Source: Archangiaceae bacterium (GTDB lineage Bacteria; Myxococcota; Myxococcia; Myxococcales; Myxococcaceae). From it: a DNA stretch of 64,000 nt. Positions 8,745 to 16,557 of this stretch are shown here, piece by piece. The notes under the pieces were generated by a model. The model searched no databases, was not told the origin of the DNA, and saw only the letters and a program-made list of their open reading frames with translations. Numbering within the stretch: the first letter of the stretch is position 1; each line of letters starts with the position of its first letter. The DNA is taken from NCBI GenBank assembly GCA_016714225.1, contig JADJNS010000027.1, positions 1 to 64,000 on the forward strand, given 5' to 3'. Made by a program: the position numbers and the translations under genes.

Positions 8745-9094
8745 TTGCGGCGGTAGGTGACGCAGTACTCGGGGGTTTCCCACAGCTGAATCTCGACCAG
8801 GCCGGGCACGTGCGGCTCGATGCGATCCCACATCCACACCACCATGTTCTCGGCGGTGGGGTTCTCCATCAGATCATTGAGGTTGTGGTGATCGCAGGCG
8901 ACCAGGCAGGTCTCCCAGACCTTCTTCTTCACCTCGTCGAAGTCGCGAATCATGCCGTCTTGGGGAGACGGGCGACCGGTGAGGGTGAGCCGCAGCTGGT
9001 AGTTGTGACCGTGCAGCCGCTTGCAGGGGCCGTCGTAGAACGGCAGCTGGTGCGCCGCCGAAAAGTGGAAGTCGACCGAGAGGAACATCTCCAT
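8741..9094 (-). CDS. queD: 6-carboxy-5,6,7,8-tetrahydropterin synthase QueD
   Basis: QueD turns dihydroneopterin triphosphate (the FolE product) into 6-carboxytetrahydropterin on the queuosine route. The 117-residue product has the family zinc ligands: His in FHFSAAHQL and the two His of HGHNYQL. The catalytic Cys lies four residues before HGH (PCKRLHGH), the spacing of QueD rather than of eukaryotic PTPS. The Asp-His of ACDHHNLND and the C-terminal Glu of LWETPEYC are also present. The ATG at 9094 gives a normal length; the open frame upstream to 9205 is not conserved-looking. QueC and QueE are not in the window. The stop overlaps the folE start, so FolE and QueD are made together. Confidence 0.93.
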   Translation of the reverse strand: MEMFLSVDFHFSAAHQLPFYDGPCKRLHGHNYQLRLTLTGRPSPQDGMIRDFDEVKKKVWETCLVACDHHNLNDLMENPTAENMVVWMWDRIEPHVPGLVEIQLWETPEYCVTYRRK

Positions 9095-9147
9095 GTGGCG
9101 GGCCAATAACACAGGGCCCCCGGGGAGTGCTCCTCGAGCAGGCGCCT

Positions 9148-10896
9148 TCAGATCGAGATCGACCCCTCGCGGAAGTCGGTCTTCTGCAGGTGCACGTTGA
9201 TGCACACCGGGCGCCCCTGCTTGGCGAGCGCCTTGGCCTCGTCGATCACCGCGTCGGTCTTGGCGGGGTCATCGAGCAGCAGCCCCACCCCGCCGTAGCC
9301 CTCGGCGACCTTGTGGTACGCGGTCTTCACCAGGGTGGTGCCCACGTCGGAGCCCAGCAGGGTCACCTGGTCGCGCGCGATCTGCCCCCAGCTGGCGTCG
9401 GTGCCCACCACCGCGATGGGAGCCATGCCGTGCCGCACGAAGGTGTCGAACTCGGAGAGCGAGTACGCGCTCGAGCCGTCGCCATAGATGATCCACACCT
9501 CGGCGCTCTTGCGCACCGACGCGGCGCCGACCGCGAAGCCGCCGCCCACGCCCAGCGTGCCGAACACGCCCGGGTCGAGCCAAGAGAGCGGCCTTCGGGG
9601 CTTCAAGATGTACGCGGCCGTGGCGACGAAGTCTCCGCCGTCGACCACCAGCACGCTGTCGTCGGCGAGCTTCTCTTCGAGCCGCTTGAAGAAGTGAATG
9701 GGGTCGACCAGGGGGCCCTTGGGGTTGGCCTTCTTGGCGATCTCGTCGTCGCGCGCCGCCTCGCGCTTCTTGCAGTCCGTCAGCCAGGCCTCCCAGTTGC
9801 CTTTGGGGGCGCGCTGCGCCAGCGCCTTCACGAACTCGGCGGCGGGCATCTGCAGCGCGAAGTCGGGGCGGCGGTTCTTGGTGAGCTCGCGCGAGCTCAG
9901 GTTCGCCGAGACCAGGGTCGCCTTGCGGTTGATGCCCAGGCCGTACTTCATCCGGAAGTCGAACGGGAAGCCGGCGACGACGACGACGTCGGCGTCTTTG
10001 AGCGCCTTGCCGCGCGCGTGGCGGAACTGAATGGGGCTGTCGCGCCCGAGCAGGCCGCGGCTGGTGCCGCCCAGCCACACCGGCACGCCCAGCGAGGCGA
10101 CCGCCGCGGCGAGCGGGCCGGCGTCGGTGCAGTTGGTCATGGTCTGGCTGCCCACCACCAGCGCGGGGCGCTGCGCCTTCTTGAGCGCGTCGGCGATCTG
10201 ATCGAGCTCGCGGTCGTGCCCCAGCTGCGGCAGCGCGGCGGTGACCTGCTCGACCTTCGCCTTCACGTCGACGTACGGCAGGTGGAACTGCCGGTACAGG
10301 TGCCCCTTCAGGTACAGGCCGATCGCCTTCTGCTGCAGGGTCGCGCCCTTGTCGGCGCCGCTCTCTTTCATGAACATGTCGCGCACCGTGTCTTCCGGGT
10401 ACAGCACGTCGACCGGCACCTCGACGAACACCGGGCCCGGCACGCCGCTCTGCGCTTCGTGCAGCGCGCGCTCGACGGTGGGCTCGAGCTGGCTGACCAT
10501 GGTGCACCGCGCCATCCACTTCACGGCGCTCTTGACCAGGCTGGTCTGGTCGATGTCCTGCAGGGCGCCTCGGCCCTTGAGCACCGTCGCGGTGGCGCCG
10601 CCGAACAGCACCAGCGGCGTCTGGGCGAGCTGCGCGTTCTTGAGCGCGGTGAGCGCGTTGGTGACGCCCGGGCCGGCGGTGACCGCGGCGATGCCGGGGA
10701 TTCCGGTCATGCGCGCGACCGCGTCGGCGGCGAAGACCGCGTTGCGCTCGTCGCGGCAGTCGATGACCGCGATGCCGGCGTCTTTGGCGCCTACCAGAAT
10801 GGGTGAGATGTGACCGCCGCAGAGCGTGAAGATGTGACGCACGCCCCAGCGGGAGAGGACTGCCGCGATGAGGTCGCCGCCGTGACGGGGTTTCAT
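9148..10896 (-). CDS. Thiamine-diphosphate enzyme, ILVBL/HACL2-like 2-hydroxyacyl-CoA lyase
   Basis: The 582-residue protein has the three-domain layout of the acetolactate synthase / oxalyl-CoA decarboxylase superfamily. The N-terminal catalytic Glu is in DCRDERNAVFAADAVARMTG, the Gly-rich PGVTNALTALKNA follows, and the C-terminal ThDP site starts at GDGSSAYSLSEFDTFVRHGM. The metal ligand region reads VVGTDASWGQI instead of the usual Asn-Asn, and the protein ends TDFREGSISI. From memory, the region around the cofactor and the C-terminal end resemble human ILVBL (HACL2), which cleaves 2-hydroxyacyl-CoA, more than bacterial IlvB. The ATG at 10896 begins MKPRHGGDLIAAVL. It is the last gene of a five-gene operon behind a Rieske protein, and no IlvN regulatory subunit is nearby. 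Confidence 0.85.
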   Translation of the reverse strand: MKPRHGGDLIAAVLSRWGVRHIFTLCGGHISPILVGAKDAGIAVIDCRDERNAVFAADAVARMTGIPGIAAVTAGPGVTNALTALKNAQLAQTPLVLFGGATATVLKGRGALQDIDQTSLVKSAVKWMARCTMVSQLEPTVERALHEAQSGVPGPVFVEVPVDVLYPEDTVRDMFMKESGADKGATLQQKAIGLYLKGHLYRQFHLPYVDVKAKVEQVTAALPQLGHDRELDQIADALKKAQRPALVVGSQTMTNCTDAGPLAAAVASLGVPVWLGGTSRGLLGRDSPIQFRHARGKALKDADVVVVAGFPFDFRMKYGLGINRKATLVSANLSSRELTKNRRPDFALQMPAAEFVKALAQRAPKGNWEAWLTDCKKREAARDDEIAKKANPKGPLVDPIHFFKRLEEKLADDSVLVVDGGDFVATAAYILKPRRPLSWLDPGVFGTLGVGGGFAVGAASVRKSAEVWIIYGDGSSAYSLSEFDTFVRHGMAPIAVVGTDASWGQIARDQVTLLGSDVGTTLVKTAYHKVAEGYGGVGLLLDDPAKTDAVIDEAKALAKQGRPVCINVHLQKTDFREGSISI

Positions 10897-10942
10897 GTGC
10901 GGGCGCTTAGCAGGCTTTGAGGGCAGGCGCGGCGTGAGTCGC

Positions 10943-11239
10943 TCAGGCCCCGAGGTAGATCTCCCCATCGCGCTCGACCACCTCGAACGTCTGCACCCGG
11001 CACCCCTGCGGGAAGAACGCGTCTCCGGTGCGCACGTCGAAGCACCACGCGTGCAGCGGGCAGTAGAGGTGAAACCCCTGCAGGTCGCCCATCGCCAGCG
11101 AGCCGCCGCGGTGGGGGCACACGTCGTCGACCGCGTACACCGCGCCCTGCACCCGCACCACTGCGACGGCGCGCCCGCCGACCACCACCAACCGCCGGGC
11201 ACCCTCGGGCAGCTCGGCCGACGCGAGCACCCGCGTCAC
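10943..11239 (-). CDS. Rieske [2Fe-2S] ferredoxin-like protein
   Basis: The 98-residue product is one Rieske domain with no membrane anchor, of the type that passes electrons to oxygenases or replaces small ferredoxins. The cluster motifs are CPHRGG and CPLHAWCF, giving the two Cys and two His ligands, separated by 16 residues. The GTG start at 11239 overlaps the cyclase stop by four bases, and this start gives a compact protein that begins just before the first beta strand. The gap to the ThDP lyase is only 46 bases. Whether the Rieske protein serves that lyase, or an oxygenase elsewhere, is unknown. Confidence 0.9.
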   Translation of the reverse strand: MTRVLASAELPEGARRLVVVGGRAVAVVRVQGAVYAVDDVCPHRGGSLAMGDLQGFHLYCPLHAWCFDVRTGDAFFPQGCRVQTFEVVERDGEIYLGA

Positions 11240-12531
11240 GTCAGCGCCGAGCCCGACGCCACCACGCGCCCCGTCACCGCGTGAATGCGCACCGGCTCGC
11301 TGCGACCCTTCACCTTCTCTTCGCCGCACGGCTGCCCCAGGAACCGCGCCCCCAGCCGCTTCCAGGTCTCGTCGCTCACCAGCAGATCGACGCCGTGCAC
11401 CTTGGTGAGGCCCTCGATGCGCGAGGCCAGGTTCACGCTGTCGCCGATCACCGTGTACTCGTGCAGGCCTTCGCCCTTGCCGCCCAGCTCACCGGCCGCC
11501 ACCGGCCCGGTGTGCACGCCGACGCCGATTCTCACCGGCTCGAGCCCCTGGTGGGCCCGTTCGAGGTTGAGCTGCTCGACCGCCTGGCGCATGTCGAGCG
11601 CTGCCTGCACCGCGTGCTCGGCGTGCTCGGCGTCTTCTTCGGGCACTCCCCAGTAGCAGAGCATGCCGTCGCCGATGAACTTGCCCACCGTGCCGCCGCG
11701 CGCCTGCACCACCTGCGACATGCGGCCGAAGTAGTCGTCGAGAAACCGCATCACCATCTGCGGGTCCATCGTCTCGCTGCTGGCGGTGAAGTCGCGAATG
11801 TCGCTGAACAGCACCGTCACCTCGCGCTTCACCGGGTCGAGCGCGCGCATGTTGTTGGCCTCGACGCGATCGGCCACCTGCTTGGGCAGAAAGCGACGCA
11901 GGTTGTCGCGGGTGCGCAGGGTCTGGAACATCTCGCGCACCCGGCTCGACAGCTGCAGCACCAGCACCGTCATCACCGCGAAGGTGCTGAAGACGAACGC
12001 GACCTGCACCAGGCTCACCCGCACTCCGGCGGCGCGCTCGTGCAGCAGCACCACCCCGTACACCCCGTACGAGAGCACCGCCGACTGAATCACGTGCATG
12101 CGCCGCAGCCGCAGCGCCGCGAAGCCCAGCAGCATCAGGCAGAAGATGGCGATCAGGCTGCTCTGCGGCCCCTCGTCGATGTCGGTGGGGGTCAGCGCCA
12201 TCGACAGAATGAAGAGGTAGTCGACGGTGATCAGCACCAGCGGTGCGACCTTCGAGCCGAACACGCTGGCCTTCACCTGCCGCACCCGAAAGACGGTGAT
12301 CAGGCAGACCAGCACGTAGAAGAACGCCAGAAACGGCCGCAGCGAGAGCTGGGGCGCAGAGAAGTAGCCGGTGGCGGCGGCCACGCCCATGAACGCCGCG
12401 GTGCGCAGCACCTGCAGCACCAGGCGCAGCACCGAGAGCAGCCGCTCGGACTTGAGGTTGTGCTCGGCGAGCACCTGCTCTTCCTCGTCGCGCAGGCTGC
12501 GAATCGAGGTGAGCGTGCCGTCGCGCTTCAT
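11236..12531 (-). CDS. Membrane-bound class III adenylate/guanylate cyclase
   Basis: The 431-residue protein has an N-terminal cytoplasmic segment, about six membrane helices (residues 40-205), a short helical linker (REMFQTLRTRDNLRRFLPKQ) and a class III cyclase domain. The two metal-binding Asp are in VLFSDIRDFTASSE and GKFIGDGMLCYWG. The base/transition-state region is EYTVIGDSVNLASRIEGL, typical of bacterial adenylate cyclases; GTP use cannot be excluded. The ATG at 12531 gives MKRDGTLTSI. It overlaps the upstream hydrolase stop by four bases, and its own stop overlaps the Rieske start. Placing a cAMP producer inside an operon for small-molecule redox chemistry is unusual. Confidence 0.93.
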   Translation of the reverse strand: MKRDGTLTSIRSLRDEEEQVLAEHNLKSERLLSVLRLVLQVLRTAAFMGVAAATGYFSAPQLSLRPFLAFFYVLVCLITVFRVRQVKASVFGSKVAPLVLITVDYLFILSMALTPTDIDEGPQSSLIAIFCLMLLGFAALRLRRMHVIQSAVLSYGVYGVVLLHERAAGVRVSLVQVAFVFSTFAVMTVLVLQLSSRVREMFQTLRTRDNLRRFLPKQVADRVEANNMRALDPVKREVTVLFSDIRDFTASSETMDPQMVMRFLDDYFGRMSQVVQARGGTVGKFIGDGMLCYWGVPEEDAEHAEHAVQAALDMRQAVEQLNLERAHQGLEPVRIGVGVHTGPVAAGELGGKGEGLHEYTVIGDSVNLASRIEGLTKVHGVDLLVSDETWKRLGARFLGQPCGEEKVKGRSEPVRIHAVTGRVVASGSALT

Positions 12532-13073
12532 TTCACCGCCGCGGACACCGCCTTGAACGTCGGCCCGCCCGCGCGGCCCAGCGCGTCGAACAGCGCGGTC
12601 TCGACGGTGGTCATCACCGCACCGGCGTCGCGGCACAGCTGCAGGCCCACGCCGTGATCGACCGGGTCGCGCGAGATCACCGCGTCGGTGGCGAGAAACG
12701 GCGTCAGCCCCGCGTCACTCAGGTCGCGCACCGTCTGAAAGACGCAGACGTGACTTTCCATGCCGGTGACCAGCACCTGGGGCCGGGCGGCGAGCTGCTC
12801 GCGCACCAGCGGCACCAGCGCCGAGAACTCGATCTTCTCGACCGCGGCGAACCCATCGATGCGCGCCTTCACCTCAGCCAGGGTCGGGCCCAGGCCCTTG
12901 GGGTACTGCTCGGTGACGATGATCGGCAGGCCCAGCGCCTTGGCCCCTTCGATCGCCGCCAGGGTGCGGTTGACCACCCGGGCGAGGGCCTCGGGGCGCA
13001 TCGCCGCGCACAGCCGCTCTTGCACGTCGATCACCAGCAGCGCGGCAGCGTCTTTGTTGAAGCGGTGGTTCAT
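12528..13073 (-). CDS. Isochorismatase-family cysteine hydrolase (ISOC/nicotinamidase-like)
   Basis: The 181-residue protein has the cysteine hydrolase triad of the isochorismatase fold: Asp in LLVIDVQERL, Lys in EKIEFSAL and Cys in ESHVCVFQTVRDL. The DAVISRDP motif near the C-terminus resembles ISOC1/ISOC2 proteins more than pyrazinamidase or true isochorismatase, which carry extra metal-ligand His residues. The substrate is not known. The ATG at 13073 overlaps the isomerase stop by four bases, and the stop overlaps the cyclase ATG in the same way. All five genes in this operon are therefore likely to be translated in a coupled fashion. Confidence 0.9.
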   Translation of the reverse strand: MNHRFNKDAAALLVIDVQERLCAAMRPEALARVVNRTLAAIEGAKALGLPIIVTEQYPKGLGPTLAEVKARIDGFAAVEKIEFSALVPLVREQLAARPQVLVTGMESHVCVFQTVRDLSDAGLTPFLATDAVISRDPVDHGVGLQLCRDAGAVMTTVETALFDALGRAGGPTFKAVSAAVK

Positions 13074-13660
13074 GTGTTGAGCGCCTTCTCTACGAAGATC
13101 AGCCGATCGTTGCCGACGAACATCTCGTCGCCCACGAAGAAGGTGGGCACTCCGAAGGCGCCGCGCTCGACCGCGGCGTCGGTGTTGGCCTTGAGGCGCG
13201 CGCGAATCTCTTCGCCCTGCGCCCGCGCCACCGCCGGCTCTGCCTCGACGCCGGCCGCCTTCAGCGCGTGGCCCATCACCTGCGGGTCGTTGGCGTTCTG
13301 GTGCTCGCCCCAGATGGCGTGAAACATCGCCAGCGCGAAGGCGGGGCCGCGGCCCTGCTCGTCGGCGACCAGGCACAGCCGCTGCGCGGCCGCGGCCTGA
13401 AAGGGAAACGGGTCGGGCAGCACGATCTCGGGCAGGCCGTAGTGCTTCGCCCAGTCGTTGAGGTCTTTGAAGGTGTAGACCGCCTTGGGCGGAAACTCGG
13501 TGGGGCCCTTGTTGCCGACCGCGCGCATGATGCCGGGCAGGTACACCGGCACCCACTTCACCTTCGCGCGGGTGCGCTGCGAAATCTTCTCTACCTGCGT
13601 CGCGGCGAGGTAACTGTAAGGGCTCATCAGATCGAACAGAAATTCGAGGCTCTTTCCCAT
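13070..13660 (-). CDS. 2-hydroxychromene-2-carboxylate isomerase family protein (DsbA fold)
   Basis: The 196-residue protein belongs to the kappa-class GST / HCCA isomerase family, glutathione-dependent enzymes of naphthalene-type aromatic degradation that are often of unknown role elsewhere. It opens with LEFLFDLMSPYSYLAATQV; the Ser of SPYSY is the likely thiolate-stabilising residue. The conserved GAFGVPTFFVGDEMFVGNDR near the end binds glutathione. The frame stays open upstream into the divergent gene, but MGKSLEFLFD is clearly the true start. That ATG shares a CATG palindrome with the ATG of the divergent gene, so the promoter must lie inside its neighbour's coding sequence. It is the first gene of the operon with the cyclase. 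Confidence 0.9.
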   Translation of the reverse strand: MGKSLEFLFDLMSPYSYLAATQVEKISQRTRAKVKWVPVYLPGIMRAVGNKGPTEFPPKAVYTFKDLNDWAKHYGLPEIVLPDPFPFQAAAAQRLCLVADEQGRGPAFALAMFHAIWGEHQNANDPQVMGHALKAAGVEAEPAVARAQGEEIRARLKANTDAAVERGAFGVPTFFVGDEMFVGNDRLIFVEKALNT

Positions 13661-15122
13661 GACCGATGCGCGCCCAGATCTTCTAGCAGCCTTGAAAACC
13701 GACGCGAAGCACTTCGGCCCGCTGCTCGCCGAACGCGCGTACACCCGGGGCCTCGCGGTGACGAACCGCGAGAGCGGAGCCACCAAGGCGATACCCATCA
13801 CCGCCACGCCGGTGATCATCGCCCGGGCCGAGCTGCAGCGCCGCCTCAAGCTCTCGGCGCACCTCGCCTCGGCCGGCGCGAAGATGGCGCACGCGGTGCT
13901 CAAGGGCCCGGCCAGGGCGCTGGTGCTCGACGGGCTCTCACCGCTCGAGCGCACGCTGGCGCTGGCCACCTTCGAGAAGGCGCGGCGCCTGGTCACCACG
14001 CGGGTCGACTTCTTCGTGGGCAAGAAGGTCGAGGCGCTCGAGCTGAACGCCACCATCCCCGCGATGCAGGGCTACTCGGACATCGCGGCGAACACCCTCA
14101 TCGAGGTGGCGGGCGCCCATTGGGGCGCGAAGCCCGAGCTCATCGCCAGAATGCAGGCGGCGAACGGCTCGAACGCGCTGGCGCTCTACCGCGCGCTGCT
14201 CGCCGGCTACGCCCAGGTGCGCCCCGGGCAGTCGCCCCGCACCATCGCCCTGCTCAGCCGGCGCAACGACGCGCAGCTCACCGAGCAGCGCTACCTGTGC
14301 GAGCGGTTTCGCGACTTCGGGGCCGACGCCGACGTGGTGCACCCCGATCAGCTCAGCGGCGCCGACGCGGTGCGGGTGGGCAACAAGGCGTACGACCTCG
14401 TCTATCGCCACCTGTTCGTGCGGCGGCTCGAAGAGCCCGACATGGCGGGCGCGCAGTACGTCGTCGACCTGCTCAAAGACCCGCCCGGCCGGCGCGCGGT
14501 GGTGCTGAACCCGCCTGCCTCGCAGGTCGAAGCCAAGCTGGTGTTCGCGCTGATGTCACAGGCGGTCGACGACGGTCAGCTGGCGCGCGACGCCGGGCTC
14601 GCGCCCGACGAGCTCGAGGCCATCGCCGAGTCGGTGCCGTGGACGCGGCCCTTTCACGACCCGGCGGTGGTGGCGCAGGTGGCCGCAGACCCCGACCGCT
14701 ACGTGCTCAAGCGCAGCTGGGACTACGGCGGCCGCGCAGTGTTCGTGGGACGCACCCGCGCAGAGCCCAGCTACGACGAGCGCGTGCGCGCCGCCTATGG
14801 CACCTCGCTCGACTGGGCCGCCCTGTGCGAGCGCGCGCGGAATGATCGGGCTGGCGGTGGGTTCGTGGTTCAGCAGATCGTGGAAACGCGCCCCGAACCG
14901 CACCTGTTGTGCTCGGGCACCACCCAGACGCCGGTCGAGCTGTACGTCGACTTCTCGTCGTACGCGTCGGTGGGCCTGGGCGTCGACCCGCCGTGGGGCG
15001 GGGTATGCCGCGGCTCGATCTCCCACATCGTCAACATCGTCGGCGGCGGAGGTGTCATCCCCCTGCTCACCGAGGAGGTGGCCTCGGACTTGACGAATGT
15101 GTACCGTGCACACATCAGTTGA
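13659..15122 (+). CDS. ATP-grasp-like protein of unknown function
   Basis: The 487-residue protein has no family I can name with certainty. The C-terminal half looks like an ATP-grasp ligase: YVLKRSWDYGGRAVFVGR has the Lys and Gly-rich loop of the nucleotide site, followed by GGFVVQQIVETRPEP and a late ISHIVNIVGGGGVIP stretch. The N-terminal half (ALELNATIPAMQGYSD, Asn and Asp-rich) resembles the front part of circularly permuted ATP-grasp or glutathionylspermidine-synthase-like proteins. No signal peptide or membrane helix is seen. A GAGG Shine-Dalgarno sits nine bases before the ATG. It is divergent from the isomerase operon with start codons sharing CATG, and is followed 34 bases later by the Bax-inhibitor gene. 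Confidence 0.7.
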   Translation: MTDARPDLLAALKTDAKHFGPLLAERAYTRGLAVTNRESGATKAIPITATPVIIARAELQRRLKLSAHLASAGAKMAHAVLKGPARALVLDGLSPLERTLALATFEKARRLVTTRVDFFVGKKVEALELNATIPAMQGYSDIAANTLIEVAGAHWGAKPELIARMQAANGSNALALYRALLAGYAQVRPGQSPRTIALLSRRNDAQLTEQRYLCERFRDFGADADVVHPDQLSGADAVRVGNKAYDLVYRHLFVRRLEEPDMAGAQYVVDLLKDPPGRRAVVLNPPASQVEAKLVFALMSQAVDDGQLARDAGLAPDELEAIAESVPWTRPFHDPAVVAQVAADPDRYVLKRSWDYGGRAVFVGRTRAEPSYDERVRAAYGTSLDWAALCERARNDRAGGGFVVQQIVETRPEPHLLCSGTTQTPVELYVDFSSYASVGLGVDPPWGGVCRGSISHIVNIVGGGGVIPLLTEEVASDLTNVYRAHIS

Positions 15123-15156
15123 GTTCTAGGGTCTAGCCCCCAAAAAGGAGACACAC

Positions 15157-15864
15157 ATGGCTTGGGAAACACCGGGAGCCGTCTCGGGAGACGTCGCCCC
15201 TTCACAGGTTCTGGCTCAAGAGTCGGCCAACGCCTTCATGGCGAAGGTCTATCGGTGGATGTTCGCGGGTCTGGCGCTGACCGGCGTCACCTCGTACGTG
15301 GTGGCGTCTTCGCCGACGCTCTGGGAGGCGATCGCCCCGCTCTTCCTGCCGCTGATGATCGGCGAGCTGGTGATGGTGCTGGCCTTCAGCTGGCTGGCGC
15401 CTCGCGCCAGCACCGGGGTAGCCGCGGCCATGTACCTGGCCTACTCGCTCTTGAACGGCCTGACGTTCTCGGTGCTGTTCATGGTCTACACCGCCAGCTC
15501 GATCACCGCCGTCTTCGCCGTCACCGCCGTGATGTTCGGAGCGATGAGCGTCTACGGCACGGTCACCAAGAAAGACCTCTCGTCGTGGGGCACGTTTCTC
15601 TTCATGGGCCTCATCGGCCTGATCCTCGCCAGCCTGGTGAACATCTTCCTGCAGAGCCCGGCCGTCAGCTGGGTGGCCAGCTGCGTGGGCGTGGTGATCT
15701 TCGTCGGCCTCACCGCCTACGACACCCAGAAGCTCCGCCAGATGCACGCCACCTCGGGCTATGCCAGCTCGGGCGCCCTGGCGATCAACGGCGCGCTGAT
15801 TCTCTACCTCGACTTCATCAACCTGATGCTCTACCTGCTGCGCCTCTTCGGCCGCCGCCGCTGA
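15157..15864 (+). CDS. Bax inhibitor-1 / YccA family membrane protein
   Basis: The 235-residue protein has seven hydrophobic segments and the TMBIM/BI-1 pattern: an N-terminal ANAFMAKVYRWMFAGLALTG, mid-chain FMGLIGLILASLVNIFL, and the late VGLTAYDTQKLRQM with the conserved Asp of the calcium-leak pore, ending in a charged GRRR tail. Family members are inner-membrane proteins linked to calcium/proton leak and, for YccA, to FtsH control. An excellent AAGGAG lies seven to eight bases before the ATG. A perfect 10-bp hairpin at 15918-15943 probably ends the transcript. The exact role here is unknown. Confidence 0.94.
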   Translation: MAWETPGAVSGDVAPSQVLAQESANAFMAKVYRWMFAGLALTGVTSYVVASSPTLWEAIAPLFLPLMIGELVMVLAFSWLAPRASTGVAAAMYLAYSLLNGLTFSVLFMVYTASSITAVFAVTAVMFGAMSVYGTVTKKDLSSWGTFLFMGLIGLILASLVNIFLQSPAVSWVASCVGVVIFVGLTAYDTQKLRQMHATSGYASSGALAINGALILYLDFINLMLYLLRLFGRRR

Positions 15865-15917
15865 AAAACGGCTGCACGGGTCGAGCTCGTCTTCTGGCTC
15901 TGCTTGATTCACCCCGG

Positions 15918-15943
15918 CGCCCTCTCGCTCAGCCGAGAGGGCG
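15918..15943 (+). terminator. Probable transcription terminator between convergent genes
   Basis: Arms CGCCCTCTCG and CGAGAGGGCG form a perfect 10-bp stem with a CTCAGC loop, followed by TCGTCGTTTC on the + strand. It lies between the Bax-inhibitor stop and the end of the convergent HmuY operon, so it may work in both directions. The T-tract is short, so this is a moderate call. Confidence 0.6.
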
Positions 15944-15951
15944 TCGTCGTT

Positions 15952-16557
15952 TCAAGGCGCGGCGACGGGGGCGATGCGCAGCTTGAACACCGCCGGGGTG
16001 CCCGAGCGGTCGTAGTAGTTGTCGACCTTGAGCTTGAAGTAGCCGCCCTGGTCGGAGCGAATCACGTAGACCAGGGGCCGCGGGGTCAGCGTGTGCCACA
16101 GCGGGTCGTACTCGTACCAGACCTCGCCCTTGTCCAAGACGGTGTCGAGGTCGAGGTTCTCGTCGTCGCCGTCGGGCTGATCTTCGAGCCAGGGCCCGTC
16201 GGGTGACCGGGTCACCTGCTCGTAGCCGGCGTCGTAGACCACCGCGATCTGCACCCCGCCGTCACCGCTCGCTCCGCCGCGGGCGCGCACGTGAAAGCGC
16301 TGAAACGCGAGATCCCACCCGTCGCCCTCGAACGGCACCTCGGCGGGCGCATCGAGGTCGACCGCTGTCCACCGCGTCGAGTCCATCGCGTCGAGCAGCA
16401 CCGCGAAGCCGCCGCCGTCGGGAGTGAAGGCGACCGAGTGCAGGCCCCCGCCATCGGGGCCGGCGTCTGCCGCGCCACCATCGTGCGGCCAGCCCGCGGG
16501 CAGCGCGGGCTCGCAGGCGATGCACAACATCACCACCGCGGGGGCCAGCGCGCGCAT
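15952..16557 (-). CDS. HmuY-family haem-binding lipoprotein (first copy)
   Basis: The 201-residue product starts with a lipoprotein signal (MRALAPAVVMLCIACEP, lipobox ending at Cys15) and an Asp/Gly-rich linker. The rest matches the HmuY-like pattern seen next to TonB receptors: WDLAFQRFHVRARGGASGDGG, then a loop with EVWYEYDPLWHTLTP, and VYVIRSDQGGYFKLKVDNYY near the end. HmuY proteins bind haem outside the cell and hand it to a TonB-dependent receptor; the haem ligands are not conserved enough to confirm here. The ATG overlaps the receptor's stop by one base (TGATG), so the two are made together. It is the last gene of the four-gene operon. Confidence 0.82.
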   Translation of the reverse strand: MRALAPAVVMLCIACEPALPAGWPHDGGAADAGPDGGGLHSVAFTPDGGGFAVLLDAMDSTRWTAVDLDAPAEVPFEGDGWDLAFQRFHVRARGGASGDGGVQIAVVYDAGYEQVTRSPDGPWLEDQPDGDDENLDLDTVLDKGEVWYEYDPLWHTLTPRPLVYVIRSDQGGYFKLKVDNYYDRSGTPAVFKLRIAPVAAP

